Part shown: piece after piece, positions 41,869-48,920 of the stretch
Position numbering within the stretch: the stretch's first letter is position 1
Layout of the letters: every line of letters begins with the position of its first letter
NCBI GenBank assembly: GCA_016283295.1
Contig: JAEEMQ010000019.1
Span: forward strand, 1-48,920
Source: Alphaproteobacteria bacterium
GTDB lineage: Bacteria > Pseudomonadota > Alphaproteobacteria > RF32 > CAG-239
Length of the DNA stretch: 48,920 bases
Direction of reading: 5' to 3'
Position numbers and translations under genes: made by a program
The notes under the pieces: generated by a model
Databases searched by the model: none
Told to the model about the DNA's origin: nothing
Seen by the model: the letters and a program-made list of their open reading frames with translations, nothing else

Positions 41869-42771
41869 ATGTTATGGGTGGCAAACGGTTTAATATACGG
41901 CTTTTTTACGGCAATATATCTGCTGTTTAATCAGCATTTTAAAATTAACGGCTATATATTGGGAATTTGGCGCGGTTTCGGAATATGTTTGTTCTTTTTG
42001 CCGTGTCTGTTGTTTTATCCGCTGCCGCGTGACGGTTATTATTGGCTGCTGCTGATAGCGCAGGGGTTATGTATCGGTATTTATGATTCGCACATATTCT
42101 TTGCCGCGGCCGAGTTCGGTGCCGGTCCGACTTCGCGTTTTATGGCGGTTACGGTTTTGCTGACCACCTTCGGCTGGTGGCTTTTAACGCCGGAGAAGTT
42201 TATACTTTTGTTAAATCAGGGCAATTTGTTTGTCACATTGATGTTGATTTTATGCGGCTTCAGCTATTGTTATTGGCAAATGCTGGACAGCCGCGTTTCC
42301 CGTGCCGCCGCGCTGTATACTCTGCCGGCGGTTTTTGCCCTGTCGGCTATGAGTATCATTACCAAATATATTGCGGTGCAGGCACATTCATTGGGGCAGG
42401 GACTGGCTTATTATTTGACGGTTTCCACCTTTGTCAGCGGCTTGTATAATCTGTTTTTCTATTATAAGCAGACGGCAACAAATCGGCAAAACCTTTTCAA
42501 AAGAATCATCTCGTGCAAAACCCGCCGCATCGGCTGTATATTGGTGAGTTTCAGCTCATTATTGATTATTGCGAAAACCATGGCGCTCAGAATTGCCCCC
42601 AACCCCGGCTATGTTACGGCCTTGCTGTTGGTGGCGCCGGTGTTTGTATATGCCTTAAACCGCAACTATAAAATTGCCGATAACGTTTCGGTTAAGGCCG
42701 GTTTTGCCATGATGTTTTTTCTGGCGCTGTTGGTGCTGGTGGTTAACGGCAATTACGGGATATCGGAATAA
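41869..42771 (+). CDS. EamA/DMT-type permease
   Basis: 300 residues with about ten hydrophobic helices in two halves, as in drug/metabolite transporters (PF00892). The second half has the typical KTMALRIAPNPGYVTALLLVAPVFVYAL ending (about 238-265). Substrate is unknown. Start is uncertain: ATG 41869 overlaps a TATAAT (41861-41866) and has no ribosome site; a leaderless or nearly leaderless transcript would be needed, or a GTG at 41878. Confidence 0.7.
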   Translation: MLWVANGLIYGFFTAIYLLFNQHFKINGYILGIWRGFGICLFFLPCLLFYPLPRDGYYWLLLIAQGLCIGIYDSHIFFAAAEFGAGPTSRFMAVTVLLTTFGWWLLTPEKFILLLNQGNLFVTLMLILCGFSYCYWQMLDSRVSRAAALYTLPAVFALSAMSIITKYIAVQAHSLGQGLAYYLTVSTFVSGLYNLFFYYKQTATNRQNLFKRIISCKTRRIGCILVSFSSLLIIAKTMALRIAPNPGYVTALLLVAPVFVYALNRNYKIADNVSVKAGFAMMFFLALLVLVVNGNYGISE

Positions 42772-42796
42772 TTTACGTCCGCGGTTGTGCGCAAAT

Positions 42797-42825
42797 TGAT
42801 TTAGCTCTTGTCTTTTTTGTATATT
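42797..42825 (+). promoter_or_regulatory. Promoter of the OmpA-type lipoprotein gene
   Basis: TTGATT at 42797-42802, exactly 17 bp, and TATATT at 42820-42825. The leader before ATG 42873 is about 40 nt. Confidence 0.6.
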
Positions 42826-42872
42826 TTCGATAAACTGCCTGCAGAAAAGTTTTATTAATGAAAGGGAATACC

Positions 42873-43385
42873 ATGAAGAATATACTTTCTGTTTTTGCTC
42901 TTGTATTGCTGCTCGGCGGTTGTTGCTGCAATCAAGGTTCGTTGTTTGAAGGACCGGATTGCAATCGCACATTGGTTCCGGCACCGCAGCCGTGCATTAC
43001 ACAGCCTGTTCAACCGGTTGTTGTCAGAACATCGCATTTGGCCGGTATCATTTATTTTGCCGACGGTTCTGACTATCTGAACCCGACGGAAATCGCTCAA
43101 CTGGGACAAATCGCTCAGGTGGCACGTGCCAACAATGCCGCGGTAAAAATTGCCGGTCATGCTTCGCACAAAGTAAATACCAACATTTTGAGCCGTAAAG
43201 AGGCGATTAATATGGATATTTCCGCCAGAAGAACGCTCAAAGTTGCCAATACTTTGGCCGGAATGGGCGTTGACCCGCAGATGATGTCCGGTGCGGCCTT
43301 CTCCGATTATCGCCCGGTAGCGGTTGAAACCAACGCCAAAGGCGAGGCCTTAAACCGCAGAGTTGAGGTTTATTTGGAATATTAA
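42873..43385 (+). CDS. OmpA-family (Pal-like) outer-membrane lipoprotein
   Basis: 170 residues from ATG 42873 (AAAGGGA site); an earlier ATG at 42858 overlaps that site. The signal sequence ends in the lipobox LLGGC with three consecutive Cys. The OmpA C-terminal domain (about 55-170) reads GIIYFADGSDYLN, VKIAGHASHK, and the diagnostic ISARRTLKVANTLAGMGV, and finishes NRRVEVYLEY. It binds peptidoglycan diaminopimelate non-covalently and ties the outer membrane to the wall. Without tolB/pal neighbours a true Pal assignment is not justified. Confidence 0.88.
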   Translation: MKNILSVFALVLLLGGCCCNQGSLFEGPDCNRTLVPAPQPCITQPVQPVVVRTSHLAGIIYFADGSDYLNPTEIAQLGQIAQVARANNAAVKIAGHASHKVNTNILSRKEAINMDISARRTLKVANTLAGMGVDPQMMSGAAFSDYRPVAVETNAKGEALNRRVEVYLEY

Positions 43386-43405
43386 ATGCGGAAAATCTTT
43401 TTATT

Positions 43406-43434
43406 AAAAGGCATATCGGTGTGATATGCCTTTT
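43406..43434. terminator. Bidirectional terminator between the lipoprotein gene and uvrD
   Basis: AAAAGGCATATC (43406-43417) pairs perfectly with GATATGCCTTTT (43423-43434). It ends both convergent genes. Confidence 0.88.
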
Positions 43435-43441
43435 TTTGTGC

Positions 43442-45829
43442 TCAAATTTTGCTCAAGTATTCGCTCATTATTTTTTTGCGGCCGCAATCGTCAAATTCCA
43501 CCTCGCACATTTTGCCAGACATCTTTACGATTTTGCCGTAGCCGAAACTTTCGTGATAAACGCGTGCGCCGATATATGATGATGCCGAGCCGGCACTGTA
43601 ATCGTACGAATTGTAGTCCGTCGGCTCATAAGAATACGAATGTTCTTCGTCGCTTTCATAATATGTTTGGTAACTCGGTTTGGTGGAAAACGCCTGTTTA
43701 TACGATTTTTTCTTGCCGTAACCGTATTTGTTGTAAGAATAGCCGCGCTTGTTGTATCCGCTTTGGGTGTAACCGTCATCATATCCGCCGTAGCGGCTGC
43801 CGCTGCCGTTAAAGCAGTTATTGGTCTGATTATTCAGTTGCAAACACACCGGCGGAATTTCGTTCAAAAAGCGCGAAGGCTGATTGTTGCGCCATTCACC
43901 GTAAATACGACGATTTAAGGTGGTGGTAATGTATAAACGATGTTTGGCACGGGTGAGGGCAACATAGGCCAGACGTCGTTCTTCTTCCAGCGAATTTTCT
44001 CCGCCTTCATCCAAACTTTTTTGGTGCGGAAACAGGGCTTCTTCCCATCCCGGCAAAAATACCGTCTCAAATTCCAATCCTTTGGCCGAATGCAAGGTAA
44101 TCAGCATAACTTTATTGGTATCAAGATTGCTGTCGTTATCCATTACCAGGCTGACGTGTTCCATAAACTCCGCCAGGGTCGGATAATGTTCGGTGTCGGT
44201 CATAACGTTAATGAGTTCGCGCAGGTTTTCAATTCGTCCCTCGGATTCGGCCGAAGTATCATTTTTAAGCATATCCATATAGCCGGAATCGTTAATGACG
44301 TCCTCGGCCAAATCGGCCGGATCAACCAGGTTGACAATGCGCCGCCACTCCGCAAATTTTTGCACCAAATCTTCAAGATTGGCCTTAGCTTTGCCGCTTA
44401 AGCCGCCGGCATTCAACAGCGCTTGTACCGCCGCAAACATCGAAGTCCGCTCGCTACGGGCAACCTGTTGCAGTTTTTCCACGGTTTTGGCGCCGATACC
44501 TCGGGCCGGCTTGTTGATAATGCGCTCAAAGGCCAAATCGTCATTAGGTTGCAAAATTACGCGAAAATAGGCCAAAATATCACGGATTTCGGCGCGTTCA
44601 TAAAACTTGGGACCGCCGATGACCTGATAAGGTATGGCTTCGGAGATAAAGCGCTCCTCAAATTCGCGGGTTTGAAAGGCGGTGCGTACCAATACCGCCA
44701 TATCCGAATACGGAGTGCCGCGACGGTGCAAGGTATCGATTTCATCAGCCACCCATTTGGCTTCTTCTTCGCCGTTATACAGGCTGACTACTTTGATTTT
44801 GTCGTTACTGCATTTGGTGGCAGGGCTGTTTTCCGCCACTTTTAGCGTTTTTCCGAGACGCGTGGTGTTATGTGCAATAAGGGCGGAAGCCGCGGTCAGA
44901 ATGTTGGCGGTCGAACGATAGTTGCGTTCGAGCCGGATAATCTTGGCATCAACAAAATCCTTTTGAAAACGCATTATATTTTCAATTTCGGCGCCGCGCC
45001 ACGAATAAATGGATTGGTCATCATCACCGACACAACACAAATTGTGCGATTGTTGCGATAACAGGCGCAAAAACAGATATTGCGTAACATTGGTATCTTG
45101 GTACTCGTCAACCATAATGTATTTGAACTTATCCTGATATATTTTCAAAATATCGGGATTGCTCATCAACAGCGTCAGCGTATACAGCAGGATATCACCG
45201 AAATCGACACAGTTAAGTTCCAATAATCTGGTTTGATATTTTTTGTAAATCGATAACAGGACGGTCGAACGGAAACTCTGTTCGGCTTTTTCCACGGTTA
45301 TGCCTTTATCCTTGAGGCGGGAAATGCTGTCAACAAAACTTTGCGGCGTATATTTCTTCTCGTCCAGACCTTCGTTTTCCAGAATATGTTTGATCAGGCG
45401 TTTTTGGTCATCTTCGCCCAAAATCGTAAAATTGGCGTGAAGCCCCACCAATTCGGCATGAGCCCGTAATATTTTAACGCAAACGCGGTGAAAAGTGCCG
45501 AGCCAGACGGAATTGGCCGCATCGCCGATAAGATTTTGCACGCGCTCTTTCATTTCGTTGGCGGCACGGTTGGTAAAGGTTACCACCAGACAATTCCACG
45601 GCTGTACCGGCAACGTGGAGAGAATATAAGCCAAACGCGTGGTCAATACCTTGGTTTTGCCGGTGCCGGCGCCGGAGAGTACCAACAGCGGCCCTTCAGT
45701 GGTTTCAACCGCCTGCCGTTGCTCCGGATTAAGCTCATCGAGCCACGGCAAAGAACGTTTGAGCGCACTGATGTTATCATAAACCGGTGCGGTGCCGTCT
45801 TCATCCAAATCAAAAATTCCGTCAGACAT
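43442..45829 (-). CDS. uvrD: UvrD/PcrA-type DNA helicase II
   Basis: 795 residues, normal length. LNPEQRQAV Q-motif, Walker A GAGTGKT (53-59), VDEYQD motif II, GDDDQSIYSWRGAEI motif III, ERNYRST motif IV, TLHSAKGLEFETVFLPG motif V and YVALTRAKHRL motif VI. A Gly/Tyr/Ser-rich linker precedes a C-terminal Tudor-like domain (about 750-795, IGARVYHESFGYGKIV) known in PcrA to contact RNA polymerase. Roles are nucleotide excision and mismatch repair and transcription-coupled repair. Composition matches its neighbours, so it is the resident helicase, unlike the AT-rich relative at 15142. Confidence 0.94.
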   Translation of the reverse strand: MSDGIFDLDEDGTAPVYDNISALKRSLPWLDELNPEQRQAVETTEGPLLVLSGAGTGKTKVLTTRLAYILSTLPVQPWNCLVVTFTNRAANEMKERVQNLIGDAANSVWLGTFHRVCVKILRAHAELVGLHANFTILGEDDQKRLIKHILENEGLDEKKYTPQSFVDSISRLKDKGITVEKAEQSFRSTVLLSIYKKYQTRLLELNCVDFGDILLYTLTLLMSNPDILKIYQDKFKYIMVDEYQDTNVTQYLFLRLLSQQSHNLCCVGDDDQSIYSWRGAEIENIMRFQKDFVDAKIIRLERNYRSTANILTAASALIAHNTTRLGKTLKVAENSPATKCSNDKIKVVSLYNGEEEAKWVADEIDTLHRRGTPYSDMAVLVRTAFQTREFEERFISEAIPYQVIGGPKFYERAEIRDILAYFRVILQPNDDLAFERIINKPARGIGAKTVEKLQQVARSERTSMFAAVQALLNAGGLSGKAKANLEDLVQKFAEWRRIVNLVDPADLAEDVINDSGYMDMLKNDTSAESEGRIENLRELINVMTDTEHYPTLAEFMEHVSLVMDNDSNLDTNKVMLITLHSAKGLEFETVFLPGWEEALFPHQKSLDEGGENSLEEERRLAYVALTRAKHRLYITTTLNRRIYGEWRNNQPSRFLNEIPPVCLQLNNQTNNCFNGSGSRYGGYDDGYTQSGYNKRGYSYNKYGYGKKKSYKQAFSTKPSYQTYYESDEEHSYSYEPTDYNSYDYSAGSASSYIGARVYHESFGYGKIVKMSGKMCEVEFDDCGRKKIMSEYLSKI

Positions 45830-45946
45830 TAGTTTAAAATTTTGCTTGTATTTATTTTTTTAACAAATTATATATAGATTTATAATATTATCGCTTCAAT
45901 GCAACGCGTTTTTGCGTTTTACAAACAAGTTTTTGAAAGGTTTGAT

Positions 45947-46921
45947 ATGTCTGAAATCAGAGAAAAAATTATCGGTTTACAACAATATATGCAACAAAAT
46001 ATCATCGGGCAGGAAGAACTGCTGCAAAAACTGATTATCACCATGCTGGCCGACGGCCACGCGTTGGTGGAAGGCGCACCGGGCCTGGCTAAAACCAAGG
46101 CCATTAAAAAACTTTCCGATTGCATTGAGGGAACCTTCAACCGTATTCAATTTACGCCGGATTTGCTGCCGTCGGATATTACCGGCAGTGAAATTTATGT
46201 GGCTTCTACCGGTTATTTTGAATTTCGCTCCGGTCCGATTTTTGCCAATATGGTACTGGCCGATGAAATCAACCGTGCTCCGGCCAAAGTGCAATCGGCA
46301 CTTTTGGAAGCTATGGCCGAGCGTCAGGTGAGTATCGGCGGCAAACAATATAAATTGCCGCGTCTGTTCATGGTTATGGCTACCCAAAACCCGATTGAAC
46401 ACGAAGGAACTTACAATTTGCCGGAAGCGCAACTTGACCGTTTTCTGATGTATATCCGTATCGAACAGCCGGATATCGGGGTGGAACGTCGGATTTTGCA
46501 TTTGGTGCGTGACGAAGAAATGGATGCGCTGGATAATAAGAAACAGGAAAATATTTGTGCCATCAGCATGAAAGACATTTTTGATGCCCGCCGTGAAGCA
46601 TTTTCCGTACAGTTCAGCAACTCGATGGAAGAATATCTGGTGCAGCTGGTTATGGCTACCCGCCATCCGGAAAAATATGACGCCAGCCTGAAAAACTCGT
46701 TGGCTTACGGTGCCAGCCCGCGTGCCACCATCGCTTTGGATAAATGTTCGAAAATTCATGCCTGGATGGCCGGCCGCGACTATGTTACGCCGGAAGATAT
46801 CCATGCCGTGGTGTTTGATGTGTTGCGTCACCGCATTATTTTGAGCTTTGAAGCTCAGGCCAACGGAATTACGGCAGACGACGTAATTGCCCGCTTGCTG
46901 AAATTGGTACCTCTGCCGTAG
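45947..46921 (+). CDS. MoxR-family AAA+ ATPase
   Basis: 324 residues from ATG 45947 (GAAAGG site); an upstream in-frame ATG at 45899 precedes that site. Walker A is EGAPGLAKT (42-50), Walker B LADEINRAP (D106/E107), followed by sensor 1 MATQNPIEHEGTYNLPEAQLDRF (given as residues 144-166). MoxR ATPases act as chaperones with von Willebrand factor A partners, assembling or activating enzyme complexes. A DUF58/vWA gene follows after 8 bases, the usual arrangement. Confidence 0.93.
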   Translation: MSEIREKIIGLQQYMQQNIIGQEELLQKLIITMLADGHALVEGAPGLAKTKAIKKLSDCIEGTFNRIQFTPDLLPSDITGSEIYVASTGYFEFRSGPIFANMVLADEINRAPAKVQSALLEAMAERQVSIGGKQYKLPRLFMVMATQNPIEHEGTYNLPEAQLDRFLMYIRIEQPDIGVERRILHLVRDEEMDALDNKKQENICAISMKDIFDARREAFSVQFSNSMEEYLVQLVMATRHPEKYDASLKNSLAYGASPRATIALDKCSKIHAWMAGRDYVTPEDIHAVVFDVLRHRIILSFEAQANGITADDVIARLLKLVPLP

Positions 46922-46929
46922 GAAAAAAT

Positions 46930-47856
46930 ATGACCGGATTTGCAGAAAAAACACCTGACGATATTCACGAAAATAAGGGGTTGGCTGTTACCGTAGAGGA
47001 GCTGATTGCCCAACAGCAATATTTGCCTTATATGGCATATCGGCAAAACAAACCGACTTCACAACGTTCAGGCAACAACAAATCGGCCTTTCGCGGCCGC
47101 GGTATGGAATTTGAGGAAGTGCGTGCCTATATTTTCGGCGATGACGTGAGAGATATCGATTGGCGGGTTACCGCGCGCAAATCCGAGCCTTATACCAAAG
47201 TTTTTAATGAGGAAAAAGACCGCGAGATTATCGTGGTTTTGGACTTGTCGGCTTCAATGGTGTTCGGTACCCGCAAAGAGCTTAAATCGGTTACGGCTGC
47301 CAAAGTTGCCGCTCTTATCGGCTGGCTGACCGTCAAGCATAAAGACAGATTCGGAATGTTGCTGTTTGACGGCGAGAATACGACTTATTTTCGGCCGCAG
47401 AACAATTTGAAAAATTTGATGAATATTTTTACGCAAATCAGCAAAAAAACTCACGAAATATTGCTGGAACAACATCATGCCGACCTTAGCGAGGCCTTAA
47501 AAATGCTGCAGTTTCATCAAAAAGGGCAGGGAACGGTATTTATTTTGAGCGATTTCAGCCACTTTGACAACGAAAAATTCCGCAAAATCGCCATTCTTTC
47601 CAAAAAACATCAGGTATGTTGCATCAATATTTTTGATGTTTTGGAAGAAATTGCCCCGCAAGACGGCGTTTATGCCGCGCAATACGATGAACAGAAGGCC
47701 GTGTTTGATACCGGAGTGGAAGAATTTACCGCCAATTATCAGCAATATTTCCATCAGCAACGTGAATTAATGCGGCAGAATTGTCAAAAGTTTTTGTGTC
47801 AATATATCGAAGTAAGAACAGATGTGCCTATTTTCAAACAGTTATCGATACTATAA
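46930..47856 (+). CDS. DUF58 / von Willebrand factor A domain protein
   Basis: 308 residues. The DUF58 core is present: GRGMEFEEVRAYIFGDDVRDIDWRVTAR (residues 57-84), then a vWA domain whose MIDAS starts with D105-L-S107-A-S109 and includes the later DFSHFD. Such proteins are bound by the preceding MoxR ATPase. No transmembrane segment is seen. In complete Bat-like operons a DUF4381 gene and membrane vWA genes follow; here the next gene is a TPR protein with its own promoter, so the set is reduced. Confidence 0.92.
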   Translation: MTGFAEKTPDDIHENKGLAVTVEELIAQQQYLPYMAYRQNKPTSQRSGNNKSAFRGRGMEFEEVRAYIFGDDVRDIDWRVTARKSEPYTKVFNEEKDREIIVVLDLSASMVFGTRKELKSVTAAKVAALIGWLTVKHKDRFGMLLFDGENTTYFRPQNNLKNLMNIFTQISKKTHEILLEQHHADLSEALKMLQFHQKGQGTVFILSDFSHFDNEKFRKIAILSKKHQVCCINIFDVLEEIAPQDGVYAAQYDEQKAVFDTGVEEFTANYQQYFHQQRELMRQNCQKFLCQYIEVRTDVPIFKQLSIL

Positions 47857-47861
47857 AAAAC

Positions 47862-47890
47862 TTGACATAACTATCTTTATGTGATATTCC
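47862..47890 (+). promoter_or_regulatory. Possible promoter of the TPR gene
   Basis: TTGACA at 47862-47867, with TATTCC at 47885-47890 (17 bp, weak -10). A TGTGATATT extended -10-like sequence overlaps it. Confidence 0.45.
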
Positions 47891-47923
47891 TTATACAATT
47901 ATTCTGTAAAGAAAGAGGTAAAA

Positions 47924-48868
47924 ATGGTTAAATTAAATGAAAATACATCATATAAGAGAGGACAGGAACTTCTTGATTCCGGTCAGTATGAAGAAGCGGT
48001 AGAGCGCTTTTCCGAAGTTATCGCGGAGAATCCGCGTGCGTGGAAAGCATTGAATTCACAAGGTTTTGCATATCAAAAAATGAGTAAATATACGGATGCG
48101 GTAGCGTGCTTTGATAAGGCATTGGCTATTAATCCGAAGTCGGTTGAGGTCCTGAATAATAAGGGCGTAACCTTGAGTATGCGCGGCTTGTATAAAGAAG
48201 CCATTACCTGTTTTGACGAGGCTTTTGCCAACGACAGAACATCTTTGGAGGCATTGAACGGTAAGGCCATCGCTTTGCAACACATGTTCTCTTATAAAGA
48301 AGCTCTGGATGTTTTGGAAGAAGCCATGAAAATAGATAACAAACATCCGCAAACCCTCTTGAGTATTGCCGTAACCTTGCAAAAGCTCAAACAATACGAC
48401 CGCTCAATCTCTTTCTTCAAAAAAGTCTTATCCGGCGATAAATTCAATACAAAAGCCTGGAACGGCATCGGTGTAACCTATCAGTTGATGGGCGATAACG
48501 ATTCGGCTTTAAAGTGCTTTACCAAAATTCTGAACATCAACAGTTCTGATTTGCAGGCCTGGATAAGCATCGGTTACGTATATCAAAAAATGTTTAAGTT
48601 CAAAGATGCCCTGAAGTGCTACAAAAAGGCACAGGCCGTTGTCAACGGACGCTATACGCATAAGCTCTATGACGGCTTGGCATCATGTCTGACCAAATTA
48701 TCCGAATTTGACCAGGCAATAGAAGTTTATAAAGTTATTTATCAAAGTGAGGAAGGTAAGCGCAAATGGGATGCTCAGCGCTCCATCAAGTTTGTTAACA
48801 AACTCAAACGCAAACAGGCAATCGGCGCCTTGCCGGATATTATTCCTCATGACGATGAAGAAGAATAA
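47924..48868 (+). CDS. Tetratricopeptide-repeat protein
   Basis: 314 residues made of about eight 34-residue TPR units (e.g. ALNSQGFAYQKMSKYTDAVACFDKAL and AWNGIGVTYQLMGDNDSALKCFTKIL, each shown only by its consensus ends), then a basic stretch and an acidic tail (HDDEEE). No signal or membrane helix, so it is a cytoplasmic scaffold. GAGGT precedes the ATG. In Bat-type loci a TPR protein (BatC/E) often accompanies MoxR and vWA proteins, so a functional link with the two upstream genes is plausible although this one seems separately transcribed. Confidence 0.88.
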   Translation: MVKLNENTSYKRGQELLDSGQYEEAVERFSEVIAENPRAWKALNSQGFAYQKMSKYTDAVACFDKALAINPKSVEVLNNKGVTLSMRGLYKEAITCFDEAFANDRTSLEALNGKAIALQHMFSYKEALDVLEEAMKIDNKHPQTLLSIAVTLQKLKQYDRSISFFKKVLSGDKFNTKAWNGIGVTYQLMGDNDSALKCFTKILNINSSDLQAWISIGYVYQKMFKFKDALKCYKKAQAVVNGRYTHKLYDGLASCLTKLSEFDQAIEVYKVIYQSEEGKRKWDAQRSIKFVNKLKRKQAIGALPDIIPHDDEEE

Positions 48869-48885
48869 AGTTTCAATAAAACAAC

Positions 48886-48913
48886 GGCGCTGCAGATATG
48901 CGGCGCCTTTTTG
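48886..48913 (+). terminator. Intrinsic terminator of the TPR gene
   Basis: GGCGCTGCA (48886-48894) pairs with TGCGGCGCC (48899-48907, one G-U), followed by TTTTT. Confidence 0.85.
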
Positions 48914-48920
48914 TTGCTAC

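Noticed and set aside
45977..46954. Long open frame on the minus strand opposite the MoxR gene (325 aa), and similar ones opposite yebC (11288-12220) and the AlbA_2 gene (30186-31094)
   Set aside because: They are antisense shadows of well-supported genes, with no ribosome sites or protein-like motifs.
1..48920. CRISPR arrays, tRNA/rRNA genes, insertion sequences
   Set aside because: I saw no regularly spaced repeats, cloverleaf-like intergenic sequences, rRNA landmarks or transposase motifs; intergenic gaps are mostly under 250 bases.

Overview
The window looks like the chromosome of a Gram-negative alphaproteobacterium of moderate GC content. It carries an outer-membrane autotransporter barrel, the Mla lipid-transport proteins MlaA and MlaC, Skp/OmpH, an OmpA-type lipoprotein, YqgE, HemW and a yebC-ruvC pair. 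About a third of the genes have no family I recognise, which suits a poorly cultured, possibly host-associated lineage; that placement is inference. There are no rRNA or tRNA genes, CRISPR arrays, transposases or integrases that I can see. Many units have clear sigma70-type promoters (TTGNNN, 17 bp, TANNNT) and good intrinsic terminators, so transcription units can often be drawn directly.

Layout. 1-5 kb: 3' end of an autotransporter, a membrane-anchored ankyrin protein, two small unknowns, a secreted HEXXH protein and a YdcF-like (DUF218) protein. 5.0-6.9 kb: a promoter-to-terminator interval that may encode a ~270-nt RNA, then mlaA-mlaC. 7.0-12.5 kb: two unknowns, ftsH with a one-lobed degenerate DEAD-box protein directly behind it, then yebC-ruvC. 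12.5-15 kb: a class I glutamine amidotransferase and a sodium-coupled transporter. 15.0-19.6 kb: an AT-rich two-gene unit between terminators, with a 1120-residue SF1 helicase (N-terminal Tudor-like domain, four ~47-residue repeats, embedded nuclease-like domain, zinc fingers) followed by a stand-alone FtsI-like transpeptidase lipoprotein. This is the best candidate for an undescribed system.

19.7-25.8 kb: cyclophilin and DsbD/ScsB, a type IV pilin-like protein, an unknown one-TM protein behind a consensus promoter and long leader, and an M16 protease. 25.9-30 kb: elbB; then gltX, a periplasmic four-EF-hand protein and sdaA in tight series. 30-33.3 kb: an AlbA_2 (Schlafen-type) protein coupled to rnhA, tadA, and rluB-like coupled to rsmD. 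33.4-36.2 kb: a large lineage-specific protein plus a 67-residue partner. 36.3-41.1 kb: a divergent DsbD paralogue missing one expected membrane cysteine, yqgE, a small membrane protein and hemW. 41.3-48.9 kb: OmpH/Skp, an EamA-like permease, an OmpA lipoprotein, uvrD/pcrA, a MoxR-DUF58 pair and a TPR protein.

Envelope maintenance and thiol/redox folding in the periplasm recur across the window (Mla, Skp, two DsbD-like proteins, cyclophilin, FtsH, OmpA lipoprotein, mini-transpeptidase), as do nucleic-acid functions (RuvC, YebC, RNase HI, TadA, RluB, RsmD, two UvrD-class helicases).
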